Positions 10,701 through 21,763 of a DNA stretch of 64,000 nt are shown one piece after another (position 1 is the stretch's first letter; each line of letters opens with the position of its first letter). The notes beneath the pieces were generated by a model. The model worked only from the letters and a program-made list of their open reading frames with translations, did no database searches and was not told the DNA's origin. Source of the DNA: Lophius americanus (lineage: Eukaryota > Chordata > Actinopteri > Lophiiformes > Lophiidae); NCBI GenBank assembly GCA_037951165.1, contig JBBDHG010000024.1:7527001-7591000 (forward strand), read 5' to 3'. The position numbers and the translations under genes were made by a program.

Positions 10701-12045
10701 GGAATCTTCAGCGCTGCCGCGGATCCCTCGTGTTGACCCGATAACTCAAAAACTATTACATGGATCATTTTCAGATTTGAAATCCACATAGACCATAGTA
10801 TAAGGAAGAACTGGATTGATTTTCAGAACGGTTGGTTGTGTATTTCCGAAACTAGGGAAGACTTTACCTCCAAACATTCTCAACCAAAATAAAACTGATT
10901 TGGCAGGGTTCAACTGGAAGGCGTTGTCCGCCTGTGATAACACTGAACGGTCCTGAAACACATCTGGACAGTATGTGTTCGCCCATTACACAGCAAGTTT
11001 GCTCTTTGGCCATCAACACGCGTCATTAATTGTGTCTGCATGCTAATCACATTAGCTGTATTTGGCTGGCTTTGATATCAATGATTATACTCGCTGCGTG
11101 ACTCGATGACCAGTCGGGTAAGAAGATGAAGTGAATAGGTTTCCTTACCACCTGTGGACCCTTTTTAGGTTGAAAAAAATAATAAATATGATAATTGAAA
11201 CTCCTCTGGCAACGGGTCTCAACATACAAGTGATCCTCCGCCAGAAAACACACACGGCAAGCCAAATAAAAACATTCGCTCACAGCTATGTCAGATTGCG
11301 AATGCCAAAAATCCTAAAGGCCCGCTGCACTCGGCTGGCTGGAGCAGCAGAATGTATTCAGTTCCTCATTTAGACACAAATACATGCTACAAATAGATGA
11401 ATGGTGTTTGATCAGCTTGGAATAGCGATGCAAATTAGTATGCAAGGATGCAAAGCGGAATGATGCTTTATGTTTTTAAAAAGCATATGTGTGCTACTAA
11501 ATGAACCCATTGAGTTAAACTGTATACACATCAGGTAAAGGACAAACTGAGGAGGAGAAAAGGAGAGGAGGTTGAGGACAGAGGAGCCAGGAGAGGAGGC
11601 ATTCAGGCGCAGGAGATGGATTCTAAGGTTAGCTGAGGACCAGCACCGGTTTGGCATTTACTGGTGACAGCGCCTCGCACCAAGATGGGTTAAAGATTGA
11701 TCCAGAAAAAAAAAAGATCCTGTTTAATTCGTTAAAAGCAATTAATCACTGTGACCACAGAGGAACTGCGCTACCCTTGAGTGCTACTCAGTTCTGCCGA
11801 GCGTGTAACCATATGTGAATACAACTACATACGCGTGCCTAAGCACACAATCCTCCGCATGGCTCCTTTTTTTCCCTGAGGTGGGAAGAAAAAGGGATGG
11901 AACAGAAAACGGTGTCAAGGAGAACTTCGGGAAAAGAGAAATAAATCAGGTGCATTGAGTAAAGAGGGAGGGAAGATGCATACAGTGCTTCCACTCATTC
12001 ACAGGCATGAACTAAAGAGGACAAGGAGTAAAATCCATCATAAGC
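10701..12045 (-). other. ttc28: ttc28 intron, no recognised element
   Basis: Mixed sequence with several isolated ATTA motifs. No exon, transposon or RNA gene recognised. Confidence 0.4.
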
Positions 12046-12118
12046 ACCCTACCCATACCCACAAATACCCACCCATTACCACCCATACCCACCCATTACC
12101 ACCCATACCCTACCCATT
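12046..12118 (-). repeat. ACCCATWCCC minisatellite; G-quadruplex-capable in the gene sense
   Basis: Seven or so imperfect 10-mers, including two exact 20-bp units (12071-12090 and 12091-12110). On the minus strand, the sense strand of ttc28 pre-mRNA, it presents consecutive GGG runs with loops of 1-7 nt, such as GGGTAGGGTATGGG at the 5' side. This satisfies the usual G3 quadruplex pattern more than once. Confidence 0.85.
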
Positions 12119-12854
12119 TCATTAATATGAAATAAACATTATGCTCAGACCTTTCATTTACTCCCTCCCTCTTTCTAAATTAATTTTTCCTCTGAAATGA
12201 GAATTGGAGTATTCCAGCAATGTCATTAAAACAGATTTCACATCCATCCTATTTTAATTGCTCATTCAAAACATTTTTAATTGAGGTAGAAAAAAAACAC
12301 GGGCTTTGTTTTTATCCCATTAGACACCTTCTCTCTATGGTGATTGTAGAGATAGTGTGTATGTCACTGGTGAGGTACTATCTTTTTGTCTTCCATCAGT
12401 CGGGTATATTGTCCAGCAGACCAAATAGGTCATAATCGTAGTTTATGACCTAAATTTTTAACAGGATGAAATACTCTACACTTATTTACCATATGTAATA
12501 TGTAATACATCTGCTTATCATCTAATTGGTATTTTTCAAAAAAAAATCTATTCAAACCTATTACTTCAGCAACTCCACATATTTGCAGATAGAAAGCATT
12601 TTGCTGTAAAATGTTATTTATTATTACCCACTGGAATAATTTGTTTGCCTCTGAAGGTAACAGAGAGAGCCTGACTGAATGGAGGTTTGCCAAATAAAAG
12701 AGAATGAATATTTCTGCAAACGGCACGTTCCATTTTTCCTTCTTTACAAATATTTTGTGAGGTAAAACTCTCGACACTAAGTAGAAATCAATTCATAGTA
12801 TTACTGTGTTAAATTAACTCTTTAATTTCCTCATCAAAAAATCATCGTTATTAT
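12119..12854 (-). other. ttc28: AT-rich ttc28 intron segment
   Basis: AT-rich with short A and T runs. A 115-codon minus-strand open frame (12430-12777) has no recognisable domain. It may be older transposon residue adjoining the LINE fragment to its right, but I cannot assign it. Confidence 0.35.
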
Positions 12855-13140
12855 TAGATTAGCTCAACCTTTTGGTACAGCATGTTTTTAGAAAAAAACA
12901 GTTTGATCCTTCTTAAACATTTTTAGTTGTGTCAAGTTAAATAAGTTTAAGTTTAAGTTTAAATATGTTTAGTAACTCCTTACATGCTTTAATATGCCAA
13001 AAAGAATCTTATTTATCCATATAGGATTTTCTCAACAGCCATGACTAATACCTGGGATTCCCCCAGGGCTCCGTCTTTGGTCCCTTATCCTTTAGCATAT
13101 GAATGCTGCCACTGCATCATATTATAAACAGGTTTGGTCA
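12855..13140 (+). mobile_element. Decayed L2-like LINE, reverse transcriptase core fragment
   Basis: The segment starts with a decayed 'LSTAFDTVDH-ILL' type block (12857-12935). It then reads CCCCCAGGGCTCCGTCTTTGG, that is PQGSVFGP, the RT 'VPQGSVLGPLLF' box, followed by codons resembling SI-MLPL...IINRFG. Stops interrupt the frame and the YxDD box is not found. A second copy with the same two landmarks lies at 16751-16997. Confidence 0.7.
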
Positions 13141-13484
13141 AATGGCACGCATTTCTCAATAAAACATAAATAATCAAAATGGGCTTGATCACACAAACCT
13201 TTAAAGGTGTAACTGTTTAATTGTTATTCAGTAAAATGAGTGATATTACTGAATCGCCTTCCTTTTTCTGGAATACTGAAGGCTCTGCCCAGAGATAAAG
13301 CCTTTTTAATCATGGCGTCTGTTTTGTCCCAAACATTGAATATTGCAGTATTCAGTTCATTTGACCTGACTGAGATCACGGGTCTTGCTTAAGGAAAGTT
13401 GACTATTTCCACACTATCTATAAATACATGAGTCAGGTTCTCAGACGTTCACCTGGCAACAATGACTCTCAGTAGTGCTGACAG

Positions 13485-13485
<1 letters not shown>
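13141..13485 (-). other. ttc28: ttc28 intron, possibly further LINE residue
   Basis: Text such as 'gcctttttaatcatggcgtctg' and 'cattgaatattgcagtattcag' could continue the adjacent LINE. I cannot align it convincingly. Confidence 0.3.
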
Positions 13486-13524
<39 letters not shown>

Positions 13525-13540
13525 AACACACACACACACG
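13486..13540. repeat. (CA)n microsatellite
   Basis: Over 25 AC dinucleotides with one TAAA interruption near 13523-13526 and a CGCG end. Confidence 0.97.
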
Positions 13541-13567
13541 CGTTCACTGTTAATACCCAAGACTGAT

Positions 13568-13593
13568 GGGAGAGTGGGAGAGTGGGAGAGTGG
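13568..13593. repeat. GGGAGAGT tandem repeat, three copies
   Basis: Three perfect 8-mers (13568-13591) followed by a partial unit. Confidence 0.9.
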
Positions 13594-13760
13594 AAAGACA
13601 TTGAGAGCACATGAGCCGAATCATTCTCTATGGGAAATAGAAAAAATCAGCTACTTAAATTAAACAATTCAAGGTTACAGTAATGGCTTTTGCATGGAAG
13701 CACACTTCCTCACCCCAAACAAATGATACGAATTCTGCATAGCGCCTCGATGGACCCAAG

Positions 13761-13810
13761 TGCTCCTAGGGCTCCTAGGAGCCAGTGAGTAAAAACTAGG
13801 AGCGAGTGAA
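13761..13810. repeat. Palindromic CTAGGAGC cluster
   Basis: Perfect 12-bp palindrome GCTCCTAGGAGC at 13771-13782, preceded by a direct half GCTCCTAGG (13762-13770) and followed by CTAGGAGC at 13797-13804. Could be the end of a hAT-type element or a protein-binding dyad. Neither is proven. Confidence 0.6.
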
Positions 13811-14025
13811 TTTGTGCAAACTGTTTGGATTGTTGCATATATAAATTAGAAATAAAAAATGAAAGCACACTGTGGATACTGTAACTCCACCGAGACAAAC
13901 ATATACTCCTCTGAAGCTCTCAGTTATGTGAACCACACTCCCTCCTCCCCAACCTCCACACTGCAGTTATAACAGCAGCAGGAGCCCAGAGCCATGGGGA
14001 CACATCCATGATCAATAATGGAACA

Positions 14026-14050
14026 TACACACACACACACACACACACAC
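14026..14050. repeat. (AC)n microsatellite
   Basis: About twelve AC units. Confidence 0.95.
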
Positions 14051-15764
14051 AGAGTCCAGAGATCCCTCAGTGGCTGGGGGGCATTAAGGGAAGGGGTGGG
14101 ACTGGAGCGATAAACAAATTGGCTGTAAACTACAGAATGGAGTCAAAAAGCAAAGACAGAGGGTGTAGGGCATGAGAATATTGTTGGTGTCATAATTTGA
14201 TCCCACAGCTAGGTTGCTGGAAAGGCAGCAGCTGCAGCAGTGAGACGGCCAAGTGTAAAGAAAGCAGCCATTGAAGTGCTGGCTGTGCAGCCGTAGGCCT
14301 GGACACTAATAGAAGCAGAAGCCACGGACGCCTCTGTGTCAGAGCCCCGGCTGAGCAGAATACTTAATTCCACTCTGGCGCTAATGATTACCCCGAGCAA
14401 GGTGCAGGTCCACAACACTGCTTTGCAAGTGATGATCAGCAAACCTGCACATTCGAATTAGCACATTGTCCAAACTCACTGCTCCACAGCCCCGTTGAAC
14501 AATACCTAGAGGACAGTTTGACTAATGAGAGGACTGATTCTCCGGCTAAAGCTGAATACTGGCGGTTTAGTGTCTTCGTCTTGTCTCGGATTAAGCCCAA
14601 ACGGATGGCGATGGGGGCTTTAGGAGTAAATGTGATGAATGAAAAGGTGAAAAGGCGCTGACCCCCCCATACAGCAAAAGTGTATGAAATGCCTATTAGG
14701 CTACCCAGGGAGTTATGACCCCAGTCAATGCAGCCAATCCCACCACCATCATTAACTGAGCCACTAACCCTTGTTTCAGACGCTGCCATGACGCTCACAC
14801 CGGCTCTGGACCTTTTACGCTCATAACTTATCATTAAATGGCTCTGTGTGTGAGTGATGTTCTGTTACTTAGCCACAATACAGATATTGAAGCATATTAT
14901 ATCACACTCACTGCGGTAATTAGAAAAGATGAGCCAGAAGGTCCCAGGCGATCAGATCGGCTGTGTTTTCGTGGTGCATTTACCTGCAGTTGTGCGATCG
15001 TATTACTCTCAATATGCCAGCACGTTCTTTTTTTTCATTTTTACTCATATTCTCTGTTTTTCACGATGCTACTGCTCTGGGCGATGACAAATATTTCCCA
15101 GCACTATCTTCCTTGCAGCGTTTATCATGTTGTGGCATTAAGATACCTTCCTCTAACCTCCTTCTAGAATAAACTTTCTAATAACGGGCAGTGATGGCTC
15201 ATTGTCCCGGCCTGTTGGGGCTCTTTAAAAATGCTTTCCTCTAAACGTCTGCTTTTTCTGGTGATGCTAGATTAAGTGTCCCTTTCCTGGTACCTTTTCT
15301 TTCCCCAGAGCCCCTGGTGATGAAGAGAGCCTCGGAGTGTTGAGGGAGTGTTTCCTTCAACCTGTAGTGCTTCATGTTATCCCAAGGGAGTTTCTTCTGC
15401 TCCGAGAGGGGTCTGAAAGCCAAACAAGCCCGAGGAGAGGAGCAGGAACCACGCCGTACAAACATGGTAATCACAGACGAAGTGAGCGGCAGTTTGCTTA
15501 CAAAGCAAACCAAGCAGAAATATCACCCCTGATCACTCTGAGAGGGGTCTCCTAAACAGTCTGAGTGAAGATAGCTTTTCATGGAGCAGGGACTGGGATA
15601 CTGGAGGCTTAAGTTATACAGATAAAGACAAGCGTAAGCTTGGAACCAGACGTTTACGCTAAAAGATGCATGTTTGAAGGAAGAGAACTTGGAGGATTTA
15701 CACAGTTTTTTTTGTCCCTGGAAATAAAACAAATACTTCAACTAAACAAGACCAAAGCTGTCGT
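14051..15764 (-). other. ttc28: ttc28 intron; motif-rich part near 14835-15010
   Basis: No transposon or exon recognised. 14835-15010 holds ATCATTAAATGG, GGTAATTAG and CGATCAGATCGG-type motifs in single-copy sequence and may be a conserved element, but evidence is weaker than for the blocks listed separately. Confidence 0.3.
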
Positions 15765-16281
15765 CATCGACAGCAATGGTATATACCTGAAAAGCCCCCG
15801 ATCCAAATCAGTATAGTAAGAAAAATATGAAACATGAGAATGAAATATAATAAATGTAAGATAGAGCTCTTTGAGTCAAATCATATGCAACAAATTTGGA
15901 CTAAATCGTGAAGTTATGGACAAAAAAAGTTTTGAGCTCTAGATGTTCCTAGTGTCGAAATATACCCCCGACCCTTCGCAAAATCAATACAGTTCTTCCT
16001 CAAACTAGGGTCTATGTGGGTCAAAAATAGGAAAATGTTCCATGAAATAGTTTTTGAGTTATAATGTTAAGACGAAATATCTACATAGGCGGCAATGAGG
16101 TTTCAATAACATGCCTGATTTATCGGAGATATACAAACAATGAAAAATAGTCGTGAAACCTGTTTATATTAAAATTTATTAACAAACCTGACATTTTATT
16201 CCTTACAGCTTTACACAAACATCTAAACTTTCTATCCCTTTAATTTCTTATAGTAGATTCCTTCGATTTTGCATTAATTCT
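15765..16281 (-). other. AT-rich segment of unknown origin
   Basis: Composition shifts abruptly to AT-rich with recurrent phrases (GAGCTCT twice, TATACCCCCGA and a similar ACCTGAAAAGCCCCCGA). It borders a teleost interspersed repeat and an L2-like fragment, so it is probably old transposon sequence. I do not recognise the family. Confidence 0.35.
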
Positions 16282-16362
16282 GGGCAGCATGGTGGCACGT
16301 TGCCTCAAAGCGAGAAGTTACTTGGTTCCAATCTACCTGGGACCTCATTTGTGGAGCAGAGT
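16282..16362 (+). mobile_element. Fragment of a common teleost interspersed repeat
   Basis: Reads 'gggcagcatggtggcacgtt', 'gcctcaaagcgagaag' and 'cttggttccaatctacctgg'. This corresponds to the teleost repeat with 'gggcggcatggtggcgcag...gcctcacagcaagaagg...ggttcgattcc'. Its A-box/B-box-like spacing suggests tRNA-type promoter ancestry. A different portion of the same family is at 49175-49358. Confidence 0.65.
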
Positions 16363-16750
16363 GCTTAGGTCTGAAAAAAACATTTTTTGTTTTTTAATTT
16401 GATAGAGAGGATTTCAGGAAGATTAAAGTATCCCTTTGAAGAGACTTTTGTTCCCTGTGTTGGTCTAATCCTAACTGAACTTCATGTCAGCACAACATAA
16501 TATTAATTACTATGGGTTGCAAAAAAAGTATTCAGCCGTTCCCAGGAAGTCGTGGGCTCAATATGGGGGAGTGCAATTTTTTTGGCTATAGTTGTATAAT
16601 TCTAGTTTAATTTATAGATAGCTTGTGTTGACGGATAAAATCAGTTTGAATTAAAATAGCCGGGTGATAAAGGGTGATCGATCGGTCAAGTATGTTTTTA
16701 AACAGTGCAGAAAAAAATCATGAAATTATATAAGTTATAAGTTTTAAAGC

Positions 16751-16997
16751 TATTAGCTCAACCTTTTAGTAGGGAATTTTTTCAGACAACAGTTGACCCT
16801 CTTTAGACTTTTTCATTGTTCTGTTAATGTACATAGTTCTGTAAAGTCCGTTCAAACACACACACAAAAAAAAGTTCAACTTTCTCAATAGCTTTTGTTA
16901 AAGCCCCCTCCTCTGTGGCTCATTTGAGAGGTGCTGCCCCCCAGGGATCCATCCTTGGCCCCCCTCTCTTTAGTACATTGCTGAGCCAGATTATGGT
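16751..16997 (+). mobile_element. Second decayed L2-like reverse transcriptase fragment
   Basis: Shares the opening ATTAGCTCAACCTTTT with the copy at 12855. It then has CAACAGTTGACC (remnant of the VDH block) and CCCCAGGGATCCATCCTTGG (PQGSILGP, RT box B). Same orientation as the first copy, and truncated at both ends. The frame is broken. Confidence 0.7.
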
Positions 16998-17000
16998 CTA

Positions 17001-18900
17001 AAGGTTCAGTTCCCATTTTCAACAAGAAATAAAGGCTCAAAATGTGGCAGGAATGCTAATTATATGAACATGACATGAGGTTCAGTTGGGTTTGGGCAGC
17101 AACAGCCGACGGAGTGTCTTTAAAAGAGCCATCGTTTACTTTAAGAGTCCGGGTACCTTCCAAAGCGTGTCATTTTTTTTATTTCTACCTGAATTAAGAA
17201 TCAATATCACATTTACCAGTCTTTTTCCACACAACTGTACTTTTTAGAATATGTGTGCTTTTGTCACCTCTGCTTCCACCTGAAGCTTTGGAGCCTCCGG
17301 AAATCCTTTCCACCAAATAAAAGACAAAAAACATTTCAGACGTAAACAGAGAAAATACATCCAATCTATGAGGAGACATGTTTAAATTATTTGGGTGCTC
17401 AGTGTGTGCGTTCATGTCCGCGGGCCTGTGTGCTCGCCTTCCATCACCGAATGGTCTTATTAAACCCATAGCTTGGAGAGACCAGAGCAATTACTCCTCC
17501 CCTCACAAAACCTTTTGGACTTTGGGCCACATTCGATGTGCTACTCCAAATGTCACATACCTAAGCTGGCAATTAAACACCACTCTCCTTCACTCGCCCT
17601 CTTTTAATGAGCAGTGACTTCTAAAAATAAACGCTGCAAGGTATACTTATATCACGTTACAAAAAAAGAAGAAGGAATTTTGTGTTTTAGAGCATAAAGG
17701 CATTTTAATTTGGCGATATATTAAGAAAAATCAGAGGCAAAATACTAACAGCTACCTAAAGTTGATTTTCACAAGGTAATAAACCAACAGACATTTCTTA
17801 AGGTGAAAAAAAACATGTTCTCTCGTAAGTTATGATTTAAACCGGATGAATACAAAGAATTAGTCATTAATGATAAACGGAGAAGAGGTGGGATTAGATT
17901 AGGTTTATACTTATTCACACTCCTTTTCAGACATGTGATGCACATTTACTGTTATTTTTATTTATTTTTGCTTTGCTTTATTTATTATATTATTTAATCA
18001 TTTTTGATTTTTGTTGTTTTTAATTCATTGGGCTGTTAAATTGAGTATATTTCAATTTCATTCTATTCCCCGTTCGAAAATAAAGACTTAATTCAGTCAT
18101 TCAAATTTACACCCACCGCCTCTCAGGCTTTAGTACTTGGTAGATAAATTAGAGAAAAAAGAAGAGGTCATCTCTAATTTATTTTATTCAAGATTTAATT
18201 CCAGATTTGCGTGTATGTCAGTTTCTCCTCCAGTTCACCCCATGACTTTGCATATTATCCACGTCATGCAGACCGAAACATTAGGCTCTAATTGCCTGAA
18301 ACAAATCAAAACACGGGGTCAAAGAGTAGCCACACTTCACGCCTCCGCCTACCAGGTCAAAGTTTGACGACGCTCTCCTGCTAAAGCTCGTTCAGTGATA
18401 CCCCAGCACAGCCGCCGTTCTCCGTCTTTTCTGTTCACCTCAGTGTCACACTGCAAAGCATGGAGTCCAATTAATAGAGCAGAATCTATGCATGCGTATC
18501 ACAGCAGCAGCTGCCTCTGCACCTCCTTCCTCCTCACGGGCACAGCTACAACAAGTCCTCAGTGTTTGTGTCACCTCTTAATTGCATTCTCCCCCCATGG
18601 TAGAGGTATGGCTTTGTGCAGACGCCTCAAGGAAGAAAAAGAAGGTCAGGCTGCCAATTTGGCGCTGGCAGGTTGAGAGCAGCAGCAACACTTAGTTTCG
18701 CTCGAGGAGGAAATGGAGGGCTGCTGCTCATCGATGGAAACCAGGACAAACAGAAGAGGTAAGTGAAGGAGAAAGGAAGTCAAATCTCCCTATTCTCTTG
18801 GCGGCTTGTGGTTCTGAGGGAGCACCACCAGAGCTAGCTGTGATTGAAGAGAAACACGTACAATCAGCCATTACATTAGAACTAGTGAGGGCAAAGTTAG
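17001..18900 (-). other. ttc28: ttc28 intron, no recognised element; T-rich at 17940-18020
   Basis: Contains a T-rich stretch and AATAAAG near 18078 that could be a LINE tail, but no family could be assigned. No exon recognised. Confidence 0.35.
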
Positions 18901-18904
18901 AATT

Positions 18905-19255
18905 AAGATTGGTTATCTCATTTTAATGGCACCCGTCAGTGGTAAAGATACGTTAAGCAGCAAGATAATAATTTGTCCTCAAGGATGTGAGTGACTTCTA
19001 CAAGGGCCAGATTGTGATGGCAAGACGACAAAAGAACTGAAGGACTTGTTGGGTGTTCCCAGTCTACACTGGTTAGTACCTTCCCCTCTGGAAGGTTTAA
19101 GGATGGACAACCAGTAATCCAGCGACAGGGTGTTCCGTCTTATCTTATCCCACATAAGAGCAATTGTAGCACAAATTATTTAAAGATATTAATGCAGGTT
19201 ATGATATAAAGGTTTTAAAAGACAGTGCATTGCAGAGTAGTTGACCTACACAACT
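18905..19255 (+). mobile_element. Tc1/mariner-type transposon remnant, 5' end and transposase N-terminus
   Basis: The plus strand follows a teleost Tc1 family: leader text (GTCAGTGG, TTAAGCAGCAAG, TTTGTCCTCAA), then AAGGGCCAGATTGTGATGGC and the helix-turn-helix coding part, including CAGCGACAGGGT and AATGCAGGTTATGAT. This is about the first hundred codons. There are internal gaps and frameshifts, with no catalytic DDE region. A second copy of the same family begins 335 bp further on in opposite orientation. Confidence 0.75.
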
Positions 19256-19589
19256 TTAGGCAGGTGGTTTGAAAGTCAGAGCTGAGCAGAATGAATGTTC
19301 TGGACCATCTGAATAACTTCGTGGGTGTTTCTGACTTTAGGATGGATCATTTGTAAGGATATCTGCCTTTTCTTTAATGAAATAGAAATAGATGGCTAAT
19401 TCCCTCAGGTGAAAATCTCAACAGAAATGTCCAGAGGTCATGATCCAGTAAGTCCAGATAAACAACAAACCTTCTGGTGAGCAGCTTCCTGTACAAACTA
19501 TTCTATTCTACTCAAGGAGAGGCTGGCTAACTAAGTTTGCTAATGTTACAGCTCAGCCGAAGACTAAGCCATTAACGTTTCCATAAGAC

Positions 19590-20260
19590 CTGGTGTTGGT
19601 GCCGGATGATGTGGTATCTGGCACCTTAGCAGAACCTTAACAGATCAGTAGATCCTTAAAGTCCAATACGTTAAAAAGTATTGCCTACGTGAATCAGATT
19701 TGTATGTCATCCCAACGATGTTGGATCCAGATTGAATTAGAGATGTTGAAGGCCAAATCAGCACTTTAAATTCATTCTTGTGTTACACAAGCACTTCCAG
19801 AAACATTGATTGATTGGGAATTCATCAGACCAGGCCAACTAGTTCCATTGCTGTATGGTCCAGTTCTCATGCTGATTGGCCCATTGATTAAACTTTTGGT
19901 AGTGGATGGGTTTCAACAAGGACAACGCAGGTCCATATGCCGGAAGATGCAATGAACTGTGTTTTCTAAGATAATTCTATCAGAACACGCAAAACTTTCG
20001 CAACAGGAGCACCTAAGTGGGATTGGACGAGGCAGGGTTAGCCTTCACTTCCCATGTGCATCCTTGAGCCATTGGCGCCAAAGACCTTGTCATCACTTCA
20101 CCGATAGTCCTACATTAGTCCACTTTTGCTAGGTGCCAACCATTGAAGACCCCAAACTCAAAACATGACTTGCAGTTTTGTAGATGCTCAGGTCCCTACA
20201 CTTGCCCGTTTGTCCTGCCTCCAAGACAACAACTTTTTGGACAAAATTTTCTCTCAGTTT
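19590..20260 (-). mobile_element. Tc1-type transposon remnant, inverted relative to 18905-19255
   Basis: Reading on the minus strand gives the transposase N-terminal segment near 20260, with the text GCAGTTTTGTAGATGCTCAG still clear on the plus strand. The middle part follows (TCATCAGACCAGGCCAAC, TGGTCCAGTTCTCATGCT), then near 19610 the C-terminal part (TGGTATCTGGCACC, GATCCTTAAAGTCC). A central stretch between 19770 and 19820 is deleted. No open frame survives. Confidence 0.75.
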
Positions 20261-20324
20261 TTAGTATGTGTGGGGATGATGGGTGTAATCTCAGCAACTC
20301 TCGCCAAACAATCTAGATCACAGC

Positions 20325-20385
20325 GCTAAAGAAAAGGGGAGATTTTTCTTTTGTGTGTGTGTGGGGTGAACTGTCCCTTTAAATA
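20325..20385. mobile_element. Terminus of a teleost non-autonomous element
   Basis: GGGGTGAACTGTCCCTTTAA at 20364-20383 is the well-known terminal text (reverse: TTAAAGGGACAGTTCACCCC) of an abundant fish non-autonomous repeat. The opposite end was not located, so only this end is called. Confidence 0.45.
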
Positions 20386-20394
20386 GGCTGTCAA

Positions 20395-20545
20395 ATTCAT
20401 AACAAAGAGTGAAGTTAAAGCAAATTGTGAAAGCCCGTAATGATAAAATACCATGCACCCATGAGACATTGCATCTGCCAAAGGTGATTAATTAGATGTT
20501 GGTGATCTGGTCCTGCTCAACCTGGTGACTGTCTGTCACCTTAAA
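20395..20545. promoter_or_regulatory. Candidate regulatory block
   Basis: GATTAATTAG core (TAATTA at 20489-20494), CGTAATGATAAAA near 20438, and a perfect inverted repeat GGTGAC/GTCACC (20524-20529 and 20535-20540). Single-copy-looking and free of recognised repeats. Confidence 0.3.
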
Positions 20546-21435
20546 TATTTCTTTCCTGAAGAATTATTTCGAATGAGGTTTTCCATAAAGTAGAATAAGA
20601 AAGAAAGCATATGAACCCACAGCGCTGCCCCTTATTGTTAAAGGAAGAGAAAGCACTACGGTCATAAAGAACTTTGCTAGGAGCAAAAAGAAAAGCAGTG
20701 CTTACACTGCTCAAATAACAAATGGCCCTTCGTAAATTAAGAAACGGTTGCCCCAGTTGCTTCTACGTCTTCTCTGTCTTGAACAGATACGGTTTGACAA
20801 AGAGCCTGTGAACCCTGGACTTTTAGTTTCTTTCCATGTCTGAATAATTTCCATTAAACCATCTCAATGTGGCTATATGGAGGTGAGTTAGAGGGGAGGA
20901 AAGAGAGAGAGAGCGAAAGAGAGAGTGGGCAAAGGGAAATGAAAAGATAAGGGGCCAAGGTAGTTAAGAGGCAGCCAGTTTAAGACTGCATACACATACA
21001 AAAAAAAGAGGAAGAGATTAAGACCAACAGGATATCTTTCACCATTGCACTCTGTTTGAGCCGTGCCAAGAGAGTTAGCGGGAAAAAAAGGAAAATAATT
21101 TGCTTGTGACGACCAATGAGTTCCAGTGAAAATACATTTTGTGACTTGAAAAGAAAAAAGGCACCTATCTCTTTGACCAGACCCCTCTAGCAAAGGGTGA
21201 CTTGCACACTGAGGCTAAGGCTATTTAAAAGCCAGGCGGTTTAATCTCTATAGATCCCCCTATTTGCATTCCAGTGTGTCTGGGTCAAACTGTCAGTCCG
21301 TCTCTCGCTGTCTGTCAGTCACAATCCGCAGTGTCACTGCATCAAGTCAGGAGGACATGGCAGCTCTGGTCAGGAGGTTTATCATGGGTCAACAGCCGGG
21401 TCCGACCCAAGGGGATGGCAGCTATCGTTTATGGA
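20546..21435 (-). other. ttc28: ttc28 intron; GA-rich run at 20899-20928
   Basis: An imperfect AG run and otherwise unremarkable sequence. A 101-codon minus-strand frame across the GA run is low-complexity and judged to be chance. Confidence 0.4.
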
Positions 21436-21439
21436 AAGG

Positions 21440-21545
21440 GAACTTTTCAGTAATCGGCGAGCCAGGACGGTTTGGTCTTATTAATGCAAATGTATCTGCG
21501 TAACACAGCGTGAAGACGGTGGATTAATTGCCAATTAATATGATT
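21440..21545. promoter_or_regulatory. Candidate regulatory block with octamer and TAAT dyad
   Basis: A canonical octamer-type ATGCAAAT at 21484-21491 lies in TTATTAATGCAAAT. It is followed 32 bp later by a perfect inverted repeat ATTAATT/AATTAAT (21523-21529 and 21533-21539) with a 3-bp spacer, then ATGATTAAACC. This is the most compact POU plus homeodomain arrangement in the window. Confidence 0.35.
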
Positions 21546-21730
21546 AAACCATCGTTCTTTGTCTATCAGGGAGTACAGCAGTGGTGTTGAGTAGACAATA
21601 AGAGTGAAATATGGAGGAGAGCGGCAGCAGGTGAAAGGGTGACGGAGCTACGCACCTATCAAAAACCCACCCATCACTCCAGTGGTAACCCGACTGACCC
21701 CCCTTCACACTCCCGCCTGACACCTTAGCA

Positions 21731-21763
21731 CTCACACACACACACACACGCACACACACACAT
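21731..21763. repeat. (CA)n microsatellite
   Basis: About fifteen CA units with a single CG interruption. Confidence 0.95.

Noticed and set aside
16282..16362. Considered as a tRNA gene because of A/B-box-like words
   Set aside because: No cloverleaf can be formed and the text matches a dispersed fish repeat.
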